Shown piece after piece: positions 34,782-42,224 of a stretch of 64,000 nucleotides of DNA (the stretch's first letter is position 1; the number at the start of each line of letters is the position of its first letter). The position numbers and the translations under genes are program-made. The notes under the pieces were generated by a model. It was not told where the DNA came from. It ran no database searches and worked only from the letters and a program-made list of their open reading frames with translations. This DNA is from Caballeronia turbans (GTDB lineage Bacteria > Pseudomonadota > Gammaproteobacteria > Burkholderiales > Burkholderiaceae): contig FCOD02000004.1 in assembly GCA_001544655.2 (NCBI GenBank), forward strand, positions 310,001-374,000, given 5' to 3'.

Positions 34782-36073
34782 ACACGGTCACATCCGAAGA
34801 TCGCGACCAACACGACGCGCGCCCGCTGATCGCGTGCCACGAATGCGATCTGATCCAGCGCGAAGGCAGCGTGCCGCCCGGCGGCGCCCTGCGCTGCTGC
34901 CGCTGCCGCGCCGTGCTCTATCGCCGTCGCGGACGCGGCTTCGACCGCGCGCTCGCCTTTGCGCTCGCCGCCTCCGTGCTGTGGCTGATCTCGAATGCGT
35001 TTCCGATCGTCGGCCTCGCGGTGAACGGCGATCTCGTCGAAACGACGCTGATCGGCGCGGTGCGCGTGCTCTATCGCGACGGCATGTGGCCGCTCGCCGG
35101 CCTCATCTTCGTCACGACGATCCTGATGCCCGCGCTGCAGGCGCTCGGCACGGTGTGGCTCGTGCTGCCGCTGTATCTGAACCGCAGACCCTGGCACGCC
35201 GACGCCGTGTTCCGTCTGCTGCGCGTCGCGCGCAACTGGGGCATGACCGAAGTGCTGATGCTCGGTCTCCTGGTCGCGGTCGTGAAGCTCGCGCATATCG
35301 CGTCGGTGGTCACCGGGCCGGCGCTGTGGTCGCTCGCCGCGCTGATGCTGCTGCTCGTCGCGGCGACGTCCGCGTTCGACGAGCGCGCGATGTGGATGCG
35401 CATCGAAGGCGCACCGCCCGGCATGCCCGCCGACACGCCGCTTCACGGGCGCACGGCGGCGGCGAGCGGCATCTGCGTCTGTCACGAATGCGGGCTCTCC
35501 ACGCGCGGCACGCTGCGTCATGACCATCTGTGCTGCCCGCGCTGCGGCGCCCATCTGCATCTGCGCAAGCCCGCGAGCCTGTCGCGCACGTGGGCGTATC
35601 TCATCTCCGCGGCGGTTCTCTACGTGCCCGCGAACCTGCTGCCGGTCATGAACACGAGCTCGCTCTTCGGCGCGCAGAAGGACACGATCATGAGCGGCGT
35701 CGTGTACCTGTGGCATTCGGGATCGTGGCCGCTCGCGATCATCGTGTTCATTGCGAGCATCGCCGTGCCGATGCTCAAGATTCTCGCGATCGGCTATCTC
35801 GCCGCCACCGCGAATCTGCGCATGACGCAGCGCAACGTGCAGCGCGCGCGCATCTACCGCATCGTCGAGCTGGTGGGCCGCTGGTCGATGCTCGATATCT
35901 ACGTGATCGCCGTGCTCGTCGCGCTCGTGCAGTTCAGCGCGATGGCGACGATCGAGGCCGGTCCGGCGGCGATCGCGTTCGGCGCGGTCGTCGTGCTGAC
36001 GATGTTCGCGGCGATGTCGTTCGATCCGCGCCTCATTTGGGACAGCGCGCCGCCACGGGAAGAAAGGCGATGA
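34778..36073 (+). CDS. pqiA: Paraquat-inducible protein A (two zinc-ribbon/membrane repeats)
   Basis: 431 residues. Two tandem PqiA modules each start with a zinc-ribbon (CHECDLIQREG with CCRCR; CHECGLSTRGT with CCPRC) and continue with about four membrane helices; SNAFPIVGLAVNG and VPANLLPVMNTSSLFGAQKD are the family hallmarks. PqiA partners the MCE protein PqiB in moving lipids between inner and outer membranes and supports membrane integrity. It overlaps the OprM-like gene before it and pqiB after it by four bases each. Confidence 0.94.
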   Translation: MNTVTSEDRDQHDARPLIACHECDLIQREGSVPPGGALRCCRCRAVLYRRRGRGFDRALAFALAASVLWLISNAFPIVGLAVNGDLVETTLIGAVRVLYRDGMWPLAGLIFVTTILMPALQALGTVWLVLPLYLNRRPWHADAVFRLLRVARNWGMTEVLMLGLLVAVVKLAHIASVVTGPALWSLAALMLLLVAATSAFDERAMWMRIEGAPPGMPADTPLHGRTAAASGICVCHECGLSTRGTLRHDHLCCPRCGAHLHLRKPASLSRTWAYLISAAVLYVPANLLPVMNTSSLFGAQKDTIMSGVVYLWHSGSWPLAIIVFIASIAVPMLKILAIGYLAATANLRMTQRNVQRARIYRIVELVGRWSMLDIYVIAVLVALVQFSAMATIEAGPAAIAFGAVVVLTMFAAMSFDPRLIWDSAPPREERR

Positions 36074-37671
36074 ACACACCCGGCGATATCCCCGATGCGG
36101 AAGTTGCGCCGAAGAAGCGCTGGCGCATTCCGTGGGTCTGGGTCGTTCCGGCGGTCGCGGTGGTGATCGGCATCTGGCTCGCCGCGAAAACCGTGCTCGA
36201 ACAGGGACCGACCGTCACGATCAGCTTCAAGACGGGCGAAGGCATCGAAGCCGGCAAGACGAAGATCAAGTTCAAGGACGTGGACATCGGCCTCGTGAAG
36301 TCGGTCGCGCTGTCGAAGGATTACAAGCGCGTGGTCGCCACGGCCGAGCTGACGCGCGACGCGACCAACATGCTCGTCGAGGACACGCGCTTCTGGGTCG
36401 TGCGGCCGCGCGTGGCGGGCGGCTCGGTGTCGGGCATCAGCACGTTGCTCTCGGGCGCCTATATCGGCATGGATATCGGGCGCGCGAAGCAGGACCGGCG
36501 CGATTACACCGGCCTCGAAACGCCGCCGGTCTTCGCGAGCGACGTGCCCGGCCGGCAGTTCGTGCTGAAGGCGACGGATCTCGGCTCGGTCGATGTCGGC
36601 ACGCCGATCTATTTCCGCCGCCTGCAGGTCGGCCAGGTGACGTCCTTCGAGCTCGACAAGGACGGCAGCGGCGTCACGCTGCACATATTCGTCAACGCGC
36701 CCTACGACCGCTACGTCAACGCGGATTCGCGCTTCTGGCAGGCGGGCGGCATCGACCTCACGCTCGGCACCGACGGGCTCAAGGTCAACACGCAATCGCT
36801 CGTCTCGATCCTCGTGGGCGGGCTCGCGTTCGAGACGCCCGCCGTGTCGCTCAGCTGGGCCGAGGCGCCGCCCAACACGACCTTCAATCTGTATCCGACA
36901 CGGGCCGAGGCGCTGCGCGTGCAGGAGCGCATCGTCGATAACTATGTGTTCGACTTCTCGGGCTCGGTGCGCGGGCTCGCCGTGGGCGCGCCGGTGGAAT
37001 TCCGCGGCATCCAGGTCGGCGAGGTGGCGGCCATCAACACGCGCTTCGACCCGGTCACGAAGCGCATCAGCATTCCGGTCGAGATCAGGCTGTATCCGGA
37101 GCGCTTCACGTCGCGATTCGCCACGGGGCCGACGGGCGGCAGGGTGGCGACAGACCGGCGCGCGCTCGCGGACGTGCTCGTCTCGCGCGGCCTGCGCGGG
37201 CAGTTGCGCACGGGCAGCCTGCTCACCGGCCAGTTGTACGTCTCGCTCGATTTCTTCCCGGGCGCGAAGAAGGCGAGCATCGACTGGAACCGCAGTCCGC
37301 CCGAATTGCCGACGACGCCGAGCGGCCTCGAATCGATGCAGGATTCCATCAACCGCATCATGACGCGCATCGACAAGCTGCCGATCGAGGAACTGACCGC
37401 GAGCGCGCGGCAGACGCTCAACAGCACGACCGCGCTGATGCAGGGCCTCAACACGCAAGTCGTGCCGCAAGCCGCGACCACGCTCGCCGCCGCCCGCGCC
37501 GCGCTCGATGCGGCGCATTCCACGCTCATGCCGGATTCGGGCCTGCAGCAGGACACGGCCGAAGCGGTCCGGGAACTGACGCGCACGGCGGCCTCGTTCC
37601 GCAGTCTCGCGGACTATCTGCAGCAGCATCCGGAAGCGTTGCTGCGCGGCAAGCCGGAGGACAAGAAGTGA
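36070..37671 (+). CDS. pqiB: PqiB, MCE (MlaD)-domain lipid-transport protein
   Basis: 533 residues. One N-terminal membrane helix (IPWVWVVPAVAVVIGIWLAA, about 20-40) is followed by three MlaD/MCE domains starting near residues 45 (GPTVTISFKTGEGIEAGKTK), 160 (GRQFVLKATDLGSVDVGTPI) and 285 (FSGSVRGLAVGAPVEFRGIQ), then a long C-terminal helical region from about 420. In E. coli PqiB such proteins form a tube that spans the periplasm. Coupled to pqiA and pqiC by overlapping stop and start codons. Confidence 0.95.
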   Translation: MNTPGDIPDAEVAPKKRWRIPWVWVVPAVAVVIGIWLAAKTVLEQGPTVTISFKTGEGIEAGKTKIKFKDVDIGLVKSVALSKDYKRVVATAELTRDATNMLVEDTRFWVVRPRVAGGSVSGISTLLSGAYIGMDIGRAKQDRRDYTGLETPPVFASDVPGRQFVLKATDLGSVDVGTPIYFRRLQVGQVTSFELDKDGSGVTLHIFVNAPYDRYVNADSRFWQAGGIDLTLGTDGLKVNTQSLVSILVGGLAFETPAVSLSWAEAPPNTTFNLYPTRAEALRVQERIVDNYVFDFSGSVRGLAVGAPVEFRGIQVGEVAAINTRFDPVTKRISIPVEIRLYPERFTSRFATGPTGGRVATDRRALADVLVSRGLRGQLRTGSLLTGQLYVSLDFFPGAKKASIDWNRSPPELPTTPSGLESMQDSINRIMTRIDKLPIEELTASARQTLNSTTALMQGLNTQVVPQAATTLAAARAALDAAHSTLMPDSGLQQDTAEAVRELTRTAASFRSLADYLQQHPEALLRGKPEDKK

Positions 37672-38252
37672 TGCGGTCCACTCTGCTCTCTCTCTTACTC
37701 GCCGTTCTGCTCGCCGGGTGCGGTTCGCCACCCGCGAGCTTCTACCGGCTGAGCACCGATCCCTCGCTCGCCGCGACGGCCGCGCGCACGAACTCGCGGC
37801 CGGTGATCGTCGGGCCGGTGACGGTGCCCGATCTCGTCGACCGGCCGCAGATCGTCACGCGCAACACGAACAACGAAGTCGCGCTCAACGAATACGCGCG
37901 CTGGGGCGAGCCGCTCAACAGCAGCATCGCGAGCGCCATCGCAGGCGATCTCACGTTGCTGCTCGGGTCCGATCGCGTCGCGCCCGCCTCGCGCTCGCTC
38001 GCGGACCCGCAAGCATGGCGCGTGCGCGTCGATATCCAGCAGTTCGAATCCGTTCCCGGCGATACCGTCGCGATCGACGCGCACTGGTCCGTGCGCCGCT
38101 TCGGCGACGAAAACGGGCTGTCCGGCCGCTCGCTCGTGCGCGAGCCCGTCGCCGGCGCAGACTGGAATGCGCTCGTGGCCGCGCACAGCCGCGCGCTCGG
38201 GAGCGTGAGCCGCGACATCGCCAACGCGATCGCGCGCAGCGCCTCGCCCTGA
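37668..38252 (+). CDS. pqiC: PqiC-like outer-membrane lipoprotein (ABC auxiliary type)
   Basis: 194 residues from a GTG that overlaps the pqiB stop, or 193 from the adjacent ATG. The lipobox is LAVLLAGC, and the domain begins PPASFYRLSTDP as in the ABC-type transport auxiliary family, with PVTVPDLVDRPQIVTR further on. PqiC is thought to anchor PqiB to the outer membrane. It is the sixth and last gene of the plus-strand efflux-Pqi unit; the next gene is on the other strand, 9 bp away. Confidence 0.92.
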   Translation: MMRSTLLSLLLAVLLAGCGSPPASFYRLSTDPSLAATAARTNSRPVIVGPVTVPDLVDRPQIVTRNTNNEVALNEYARWGEPLNSSIASAIAGDLTLLLGSDRVAPASRSLADPQAWRVRVDIQQFESVPGDTVAIDAHWSVRRFGDENGLSGRSLVREPVAGADWNALVAAHSRALGSVSRDIANAIARSASP

Positions 38253-38261
38253 GCGACGCGG

Positions 38262-39278
38262 TTACAGGACCCAGTGTTCCGCGCCATCGAGCGCGGTGCC
38301 GGCGGGCGGCATGTCGCGCCGCGCGATCCGCACGAACTCGACCGCGCGCGTCTGCTGCGGCTGCATCGGCATGCGCGCGAGCTGGATGGTGACTTCCGCG
38401 CCGCATTCGTCGCTGCCCTCTTCCACGAGCAGGTTCATCTGATTGATGCACAGCGTGCGCGGCGTGACGCTGATGAGCGCCGCGGGCTCCGCGAGCAGAT
38501 CGACGAGCGTGCGAAGCTGCACGTCGACGGCTTGCGCCCGCGAGCCGAGCGCGGCGAGCGCCGCTTCGTTCTCCGCGACGTCGCGTTGCAGGCGCGCCAT
38601 GTCGCCCGATGTCCCGACAGACGAGACGAGACCGCCCATGCCCGTGCCGCGCCGGCCGAGCATCTGCATTCGCGCGCTGAGCAGTGCGCGCTCTTCGTTG
38701 AGCGCCTCGCGCCTCGCTTCCTGCGCGGTGAAACGCGCCATCGCCTCGAGCGTCAGTTGCTCGACCATGCGCAGCACGATGTCGCGCCTGAGCGCGTCGT
38801 CGGTTTCCGCGCAGATGCGCATGCGCTTGTCCTCGAAGCCGATCGTCGTGCGCGCGACGTCCGCGCGCATCACGCCGCCTTCGAGCGCGGAGCCGAGCAC
38901 GCGCCGCTCGATCATCCGGCTGCTCAGCACGGCATGGACGTGGTCCGCGGTGAAATGCTCGTCGAACCAGCCGCGCACTTCGTTCGATTGCCCGATGACG
39001 CTCACGATATCCTCGGGCGTCGCGAACATCGCGCGCAAATGCGGATCGCCCGCCCAAGCGCCGGGTGTCGCATCGCGCGGCGGCGGCAGCGCGCAGACGA
39101 GCTCGCGCGCGAACCCGAGCGTCTTGCCGATGACGGGCGCAAGCCGCGCTTCGAAGCGACTCGCGAGCCTCACCTGCGGCGCAATCGCGACGATGCGCTC
39201 GAGCGCCTGCCGCACGTCCTCGCGCGACGCCTGAGGCTCACTCGCCCTGCGATTGAAGAGCCGGTCGAAGAGTTTCAT
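38262..39278 (-). CDS. Unknown protein downstream of fabI
   Basis: 338 residues, no signal peptide or membrane segment. Residues 1-150 are mixed and mention no known motif (FATPEDIVSVIGQSNEVRGW; SSRMIERRVLGSALEGGVMR); residues about 175-260 are strongly helical and charged (EARREALNEERALLSARMQM, RLQRDVAENEAALAALG), likely a coiled coil; the last 70 form strands with TPRTLCINQMNLLVEEGS. Its ATG overlaps the fabI stop by four bases, so it is coupled to the pta-ackA-fabI unit. I do not recognise the family. Confidence 0.8.
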   Translation of the reverse strand: MKLFDRLFNRRASEPQASREDVRQALERIVAIAPQVRLASRFEARLAPVIGKTLGFARELVCALPPPRDATPGAWAGDPHLRAMFATPEDIVSVIGQSNEVRGWFDEHFTADHVHAVLSSRMIERRVLGSALEGGVMRADVARTTIGFEDKRMRICAETDDALRRDIVLRMVEQLTLEAMARFTAQEARREALNEERALLSARMQMLGRRGTGMGGLVSSVGTSGDMARLQRDVAENEAALAALGSRAQAVDVQLRTLVDLLAEPAALISVTPRTLCINQMNLLVEEGSDECGAEVTIQLARMPMQPQQTRAVEFVRIARRDMPPAGTALDGAEHWVL

Positions 39279-40057
39279 CCCATGATGTGCACGCCGCCGT
39301 CCACATAGAGCGTTTCGCCCGACAGCCGCCGCGCATAAGGCGTCGCGAGGAACGCGCATGTGAAGCCGACGTCCATGATGTCGACCAGTTCGCCGAGCGG
39401 CGCGCGTTCTTCGGCTTCGGTCAGCAACAGGTCGAAGTCCTTGAGCCCCGACGCCGCGCGCGTCTTGAGCGGGCCCGGAGAGATCGCATGCACGCGAATG
39501 CCCTGCGGACCGAGCTCGTAAGCGAGATAGCGCGCGCACGCTTCGAGCGCGGCCTTCACCGGGCCCATCACGTTGTAGTTGGGGACGACCTTGTTTGCGC
39601 CGTGATAGCTCATCGTGAACATCGCGCCGCCGTTTTTCATGAGCGGGGCCGCGAGCCGCGCCATGCGCACGAACGAATGGCAGGAGATGTCCATCGCCTT
39701 CGCGAAGCCTTGCGCCGAACAGTTCAACAGGCCGCCTTGCAGATCGCCCTTCGGCGCCCACGCGATCGAATGCACGAGGATATCGAGCCTCGCCCACTCG
39801 CTCGCGATGCGCGCGAACACCGCGTCGGTCTCCTCCTCGCTCGATGCGTCGAGCGGCATGAAGATCGGCGCTTCGAGATCTTTCGCGATCGGCTCGACAT
39901 ACGGGCGCGCCTTTTCGTCCGCATAGGTGATGGCGAGATCGGCGCCCAGTTCGCGGAACGCCTTCGCGCAGCCATACGCGATCGAATGCTCGTTGGCGAT
40001 GCCGGTGACGAGCGCCTTCGCGCCCTTCAACACGGGATGTGGCACGTTCAGCGTCAT
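39275..40057 (-). CDS. fabI: Enoyl-[acyl-carrier-protein] reductase FabI-type
   Basis: 260 residues. The FabI-specific cofactor loop VTGIANEHSIAYGCAKAFR and the catalytic region (SYHGANKVVPNYNVMGPVKA with Tyr and the Tyr-x6-Lys) are present, and the C-terminus reads GETLYVDGGVHIMG. It reduces trans-2-enoyl-ACP with NADH in fatty-acid synthesis. It lies inside an acetate-kinase operon, away from other fab genes, so it is probably a second copy with a special role in redox balance or anoxic growth; that is inference. Overlaps ackA by ATGA. Confidence 0.92.
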   Translation of the reverse strand: MTLNVPHPVLKGAKALVTGIANEHSIAYGCAKAFRELGADLAITYADEKARPYVEPIAKDLEAPIFMPLDASSEEETDAVFARIASEWARLDILVHSIAWAPKGDLQGGLLNCSAQGFAKAMDISCHSFVRMARLAAPLMKNGGAMFTMSYHGANKVVPNYNVMGPVKAALEACARYLAYELGPQGIRVHAISPGPLKTRAASGLKDFDLLLTEAEERAPLGELVDIMDVGFTCAFLATPYARRLSGETLYVDGGVHIMG

Positions 40058-41244
40058 GCGCGCGCTCCTTCGATCAACGCGAGCGCATGACGCGCGATCA
40101 TCAGTTCCTCGTTGGTCGGAATCGCCCAGGCGCTCACCTTGCTCGACGCGGTGCTGATGCGCGGGCCGCCGCTCTCGTTGGCTTTGGCATCGAGCTCGAT
40201 GCCCCACCATGCCGCCTGCTCGCACACGCGCTGACGTATCTCTTTCGAATGCTCGCCGATGCCCGCCGTGAACACGACGGCATCGAGCCCTTGCAGCGCG
40301 GCGCTCATCGAGCCGAGCTCGCGGCCGATGCGATACACGTAAAGGTCGATGGCGAAGCGCGCGCGTTCGTCGCTGCTCGCGAGGAGCGCGCGCATGTCCC
40401 CCGAGATGCCCGATACCCCGAGCAGGCCCGAGCGGCGATACAACAGGTCTTCGATCTCGCGCGCGTTCATGCCGAGCTCGTCGAGGAGATAAAGGATCAC
40501 GCCGGGATCGAGATTGCCGCAGCGTGTGCCCATCATGAGGCCATCGACGGCGGTGAAGCCCATCGTGCTCGCGACGCTCCTGCCCGCGTGTATCGCGCAC
40601 AGGCTCGCGCCGTTGCCCAGATGCGCGACGACCGTGCGCCCGCGCGCCGCATCGGGCGCGATATCGGGCAGCGTACTCGCGATGTATTCGTACGAGAGGC
40701 CATGAAAGCCATAACGCCGCACGCCGTTCTTCGTGATCGATTCGGGCAGCGCGAACGCCTGCGCGAGCGGCGCCTGATCCGCATGAAAGGCCGTGTCGAA
40801 GCAGGCGATTTGCGGCAGGCCCGGATTGCGCTCGGCGATGATGCGGATCGGCTTGAGATTGTGCGGCTGATGCAGCGGCGCGAGCGGCGTGAGCTTGTCG
40901 AGCTCGTCGAGCACGTGCGCGTTCGTCAGCACGGGCTTCGTGAAATGCGCGCCGCCATGCACGACGCGATGCCCCACGCCGATCAGACGATGCCCCACGC
41001 CATGACCGCGCAGAAAAGCGCCCAGATATGCGATCGCATCGGCATGTTCGAGCCTTGCGCCCTCACCCCACGCATTTTCGCCGGTCTTCTCGCCTTGCGC
41101 ATCGAACGCGACGAAATGCGGCGAGCTGAAGAGACCTTCCACTTGTCCGCGCGTGACGAGTTCGAGCGCTTTGCCTTCGACATCGAACGCGCTGAACTTG
41201 ATGCTCGACGAACCCGCGTTGAGAACCATGATGACGTCGGCCAT
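40054..41244 (-). CDS. ackA: Acetate kinase
   Basis: 396 residues. All acetate-kinase motifs are visible: VLNAGSSSIKFSAF at the N-terminus, GHRVVHGGAHF, CFDTAFHADQAPLA, RYGFHGLSYEYI, VAHLGNGASLCAIHAGRS, and FTAGIGEHSKEIRQRVCE. It interconverts acetyl phosphate and ATP/acetate. Three bases separate it from the phosphotransacetylase gene, and it overlaps fabI by four. Together Pta and AckA give substrate-level ATP from acetyl-CoA, useful without respiration. Confidence 0.95.
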   Translation of the reverse strand: MADVIMVLNAGSSSIKFSAFDVEGKALELVTRGQVEGLFSSPHFVAFDAQGEKTGENAWGEGARLEHADAIAYLGAFLRGHGVGHRLIGVGHRVVHGGAHFTKPVLTNAHVLDELDKLTPLAPLHQPHNLKPIRIIAERNPGLPQIACFDTAFHADQAPLAQAFALPESITKNGVRRYGFHGLSYEYIASTLPDIAPDAARGRTVVAHLGNGASLCAIHAGRSVASTMGFTAVDGLMMGTRCGNLDPGVILYLLDELGMNAREIEDLLYRRSGLLGVSGISGDMRALLASSDERARFAIDLYVYRIGRELGSMSAALQGLDAVVFTAGIGEHSKEIRQRVCEQAAWWGIELDAKANESGGPRISTASSKVSAWAIPTNEELMIARHALALIEGARA

Positions 41245-41247
41245 GGC

Positions 41248-42186
41248 TTACCCCGCCACTTGCGCTGCTTCGCGGCGCTTCGACGCCACGAGCGACGCGA
41301 TCGCGCACGACGCAAGCCGCGATTGCAGCGAATCGGCACGGCTCGTCAGGATGATCGGCACGCGCGCGCCGAGCACGATGCCCGCCGCATCCGCGCCCGC
41401 GAGAAACGACAGGCTCTTCGCGAGCATGTTGCCCGCTTCGAGATCCGGCACGATCAGCACGTTCGCGCGCCCCGCGACGGGCGAATCGATCTTCTTCGTC
41501 CTCGCGGCTTCGGGATCGATCGCGTTGTCGAGCGCGAGCGGGCCATCGACGAGCGCACCGGTGATCTGATGGCGATCGACCATCTTGCAGAGCGCTGCTG
41601 CCTCCAGCGTCGACGGCACTTTCGGGTTCACCGTTTCCATCGCGGAGAGGATCGCGACCCTGACCTCGTCCATCGGCAGCGCGTGGCAGAGATCGATTGC
41701 GTTCTGCACGATATCGACCTTGTCGGCGAGCGTCGGCGCGATGTTGATCGCGGCGTCGCTGATGATGAGCACGTTCTCGTGGCCCGGCACATCCATGATG
41801 AAGCAGTGCGACAGGCGCCGTTGCGTGCGCAAGCCGCGCTCGCGTTTCACGACGGCGGCCATGAGCTCGTCGGTGTGCAGGCTGCCTTTCATGAGCGCCT
41901 CGGCTTTCGCTTCGCGCACGAGTTCCACCGCCTTTTCCGCGGACGCATGACTGTGCGGCGCATCGACGACAGGAAAGCCCGCGATGTTCAGCCCGCATTC
42001 CTCCGCGACCTCGCGAATGCGCTCGCGCGGCCCGACGAGAATCGGCGCGATCAGGCCCATCTCATGCGCCTTGACCGCGCTTTCGAGCGATGTCCGGTCG
42101 CACGGATGCGCGACCGCCACCGCGAGCGGCGGCAGTGCCCTGCAAATCTCGATGAGCCGTTCATACTTCTCGTGCGTATGATTCAT
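41248..42186 (-). CDS. Short phosphotransacetylase (PTA/PTB family)
   Basis: 312 residues, containing only the catalytic PTA_PTB domain (LAVAVAHPCDRTSLESAVKA, ALMKGSLHTDELMAAVV, VPGHENVLIISDAAINIAP, NVLIVPDLEAGNMLAKSLSF). It lacks the N-terminal regulatory domains of enterobacterial Pta. Databases often call such proteins phosphate acetyl/butyryltransferase. It exchanges CoA for phosphate on acetyl-CoA to feed AckA, encoded 3 bp downstream. Start 42186; DUF3141 ends 38 bp upstream. Confidence 0.92.
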   Translation of the reverse strand: MNHTHEKYERLIEICRALPPLAVAVAHPCDRTSLESAVKAHEMGLIAPILVGPRERIREVAEECGLNIAGFPVVDAPHSHASAEKAVELVREAKAEALMKGSLHTDELMAAVVKRERGLRTQRRLSHCFIMDVPGHENVLIISDAAINIAPTLADKVDIVQNAIDLCHALPMDEVRVAILSAMETVNPKVPSTLEAAALCKMVDRHQITGALVDGPLALDNAIDPEAARTKKIDSPVAGRANVLIVPDLEAGNMLAKSLSFLAGADAAGIVLGARVPIILTSRADSLQSRLASCAIASLVASKRREAAQVAG

Positions 42187-42224
42187 ACCGCCTCCCGTTG
42201 AACGTGAGATGCGCCGCCGATGCC

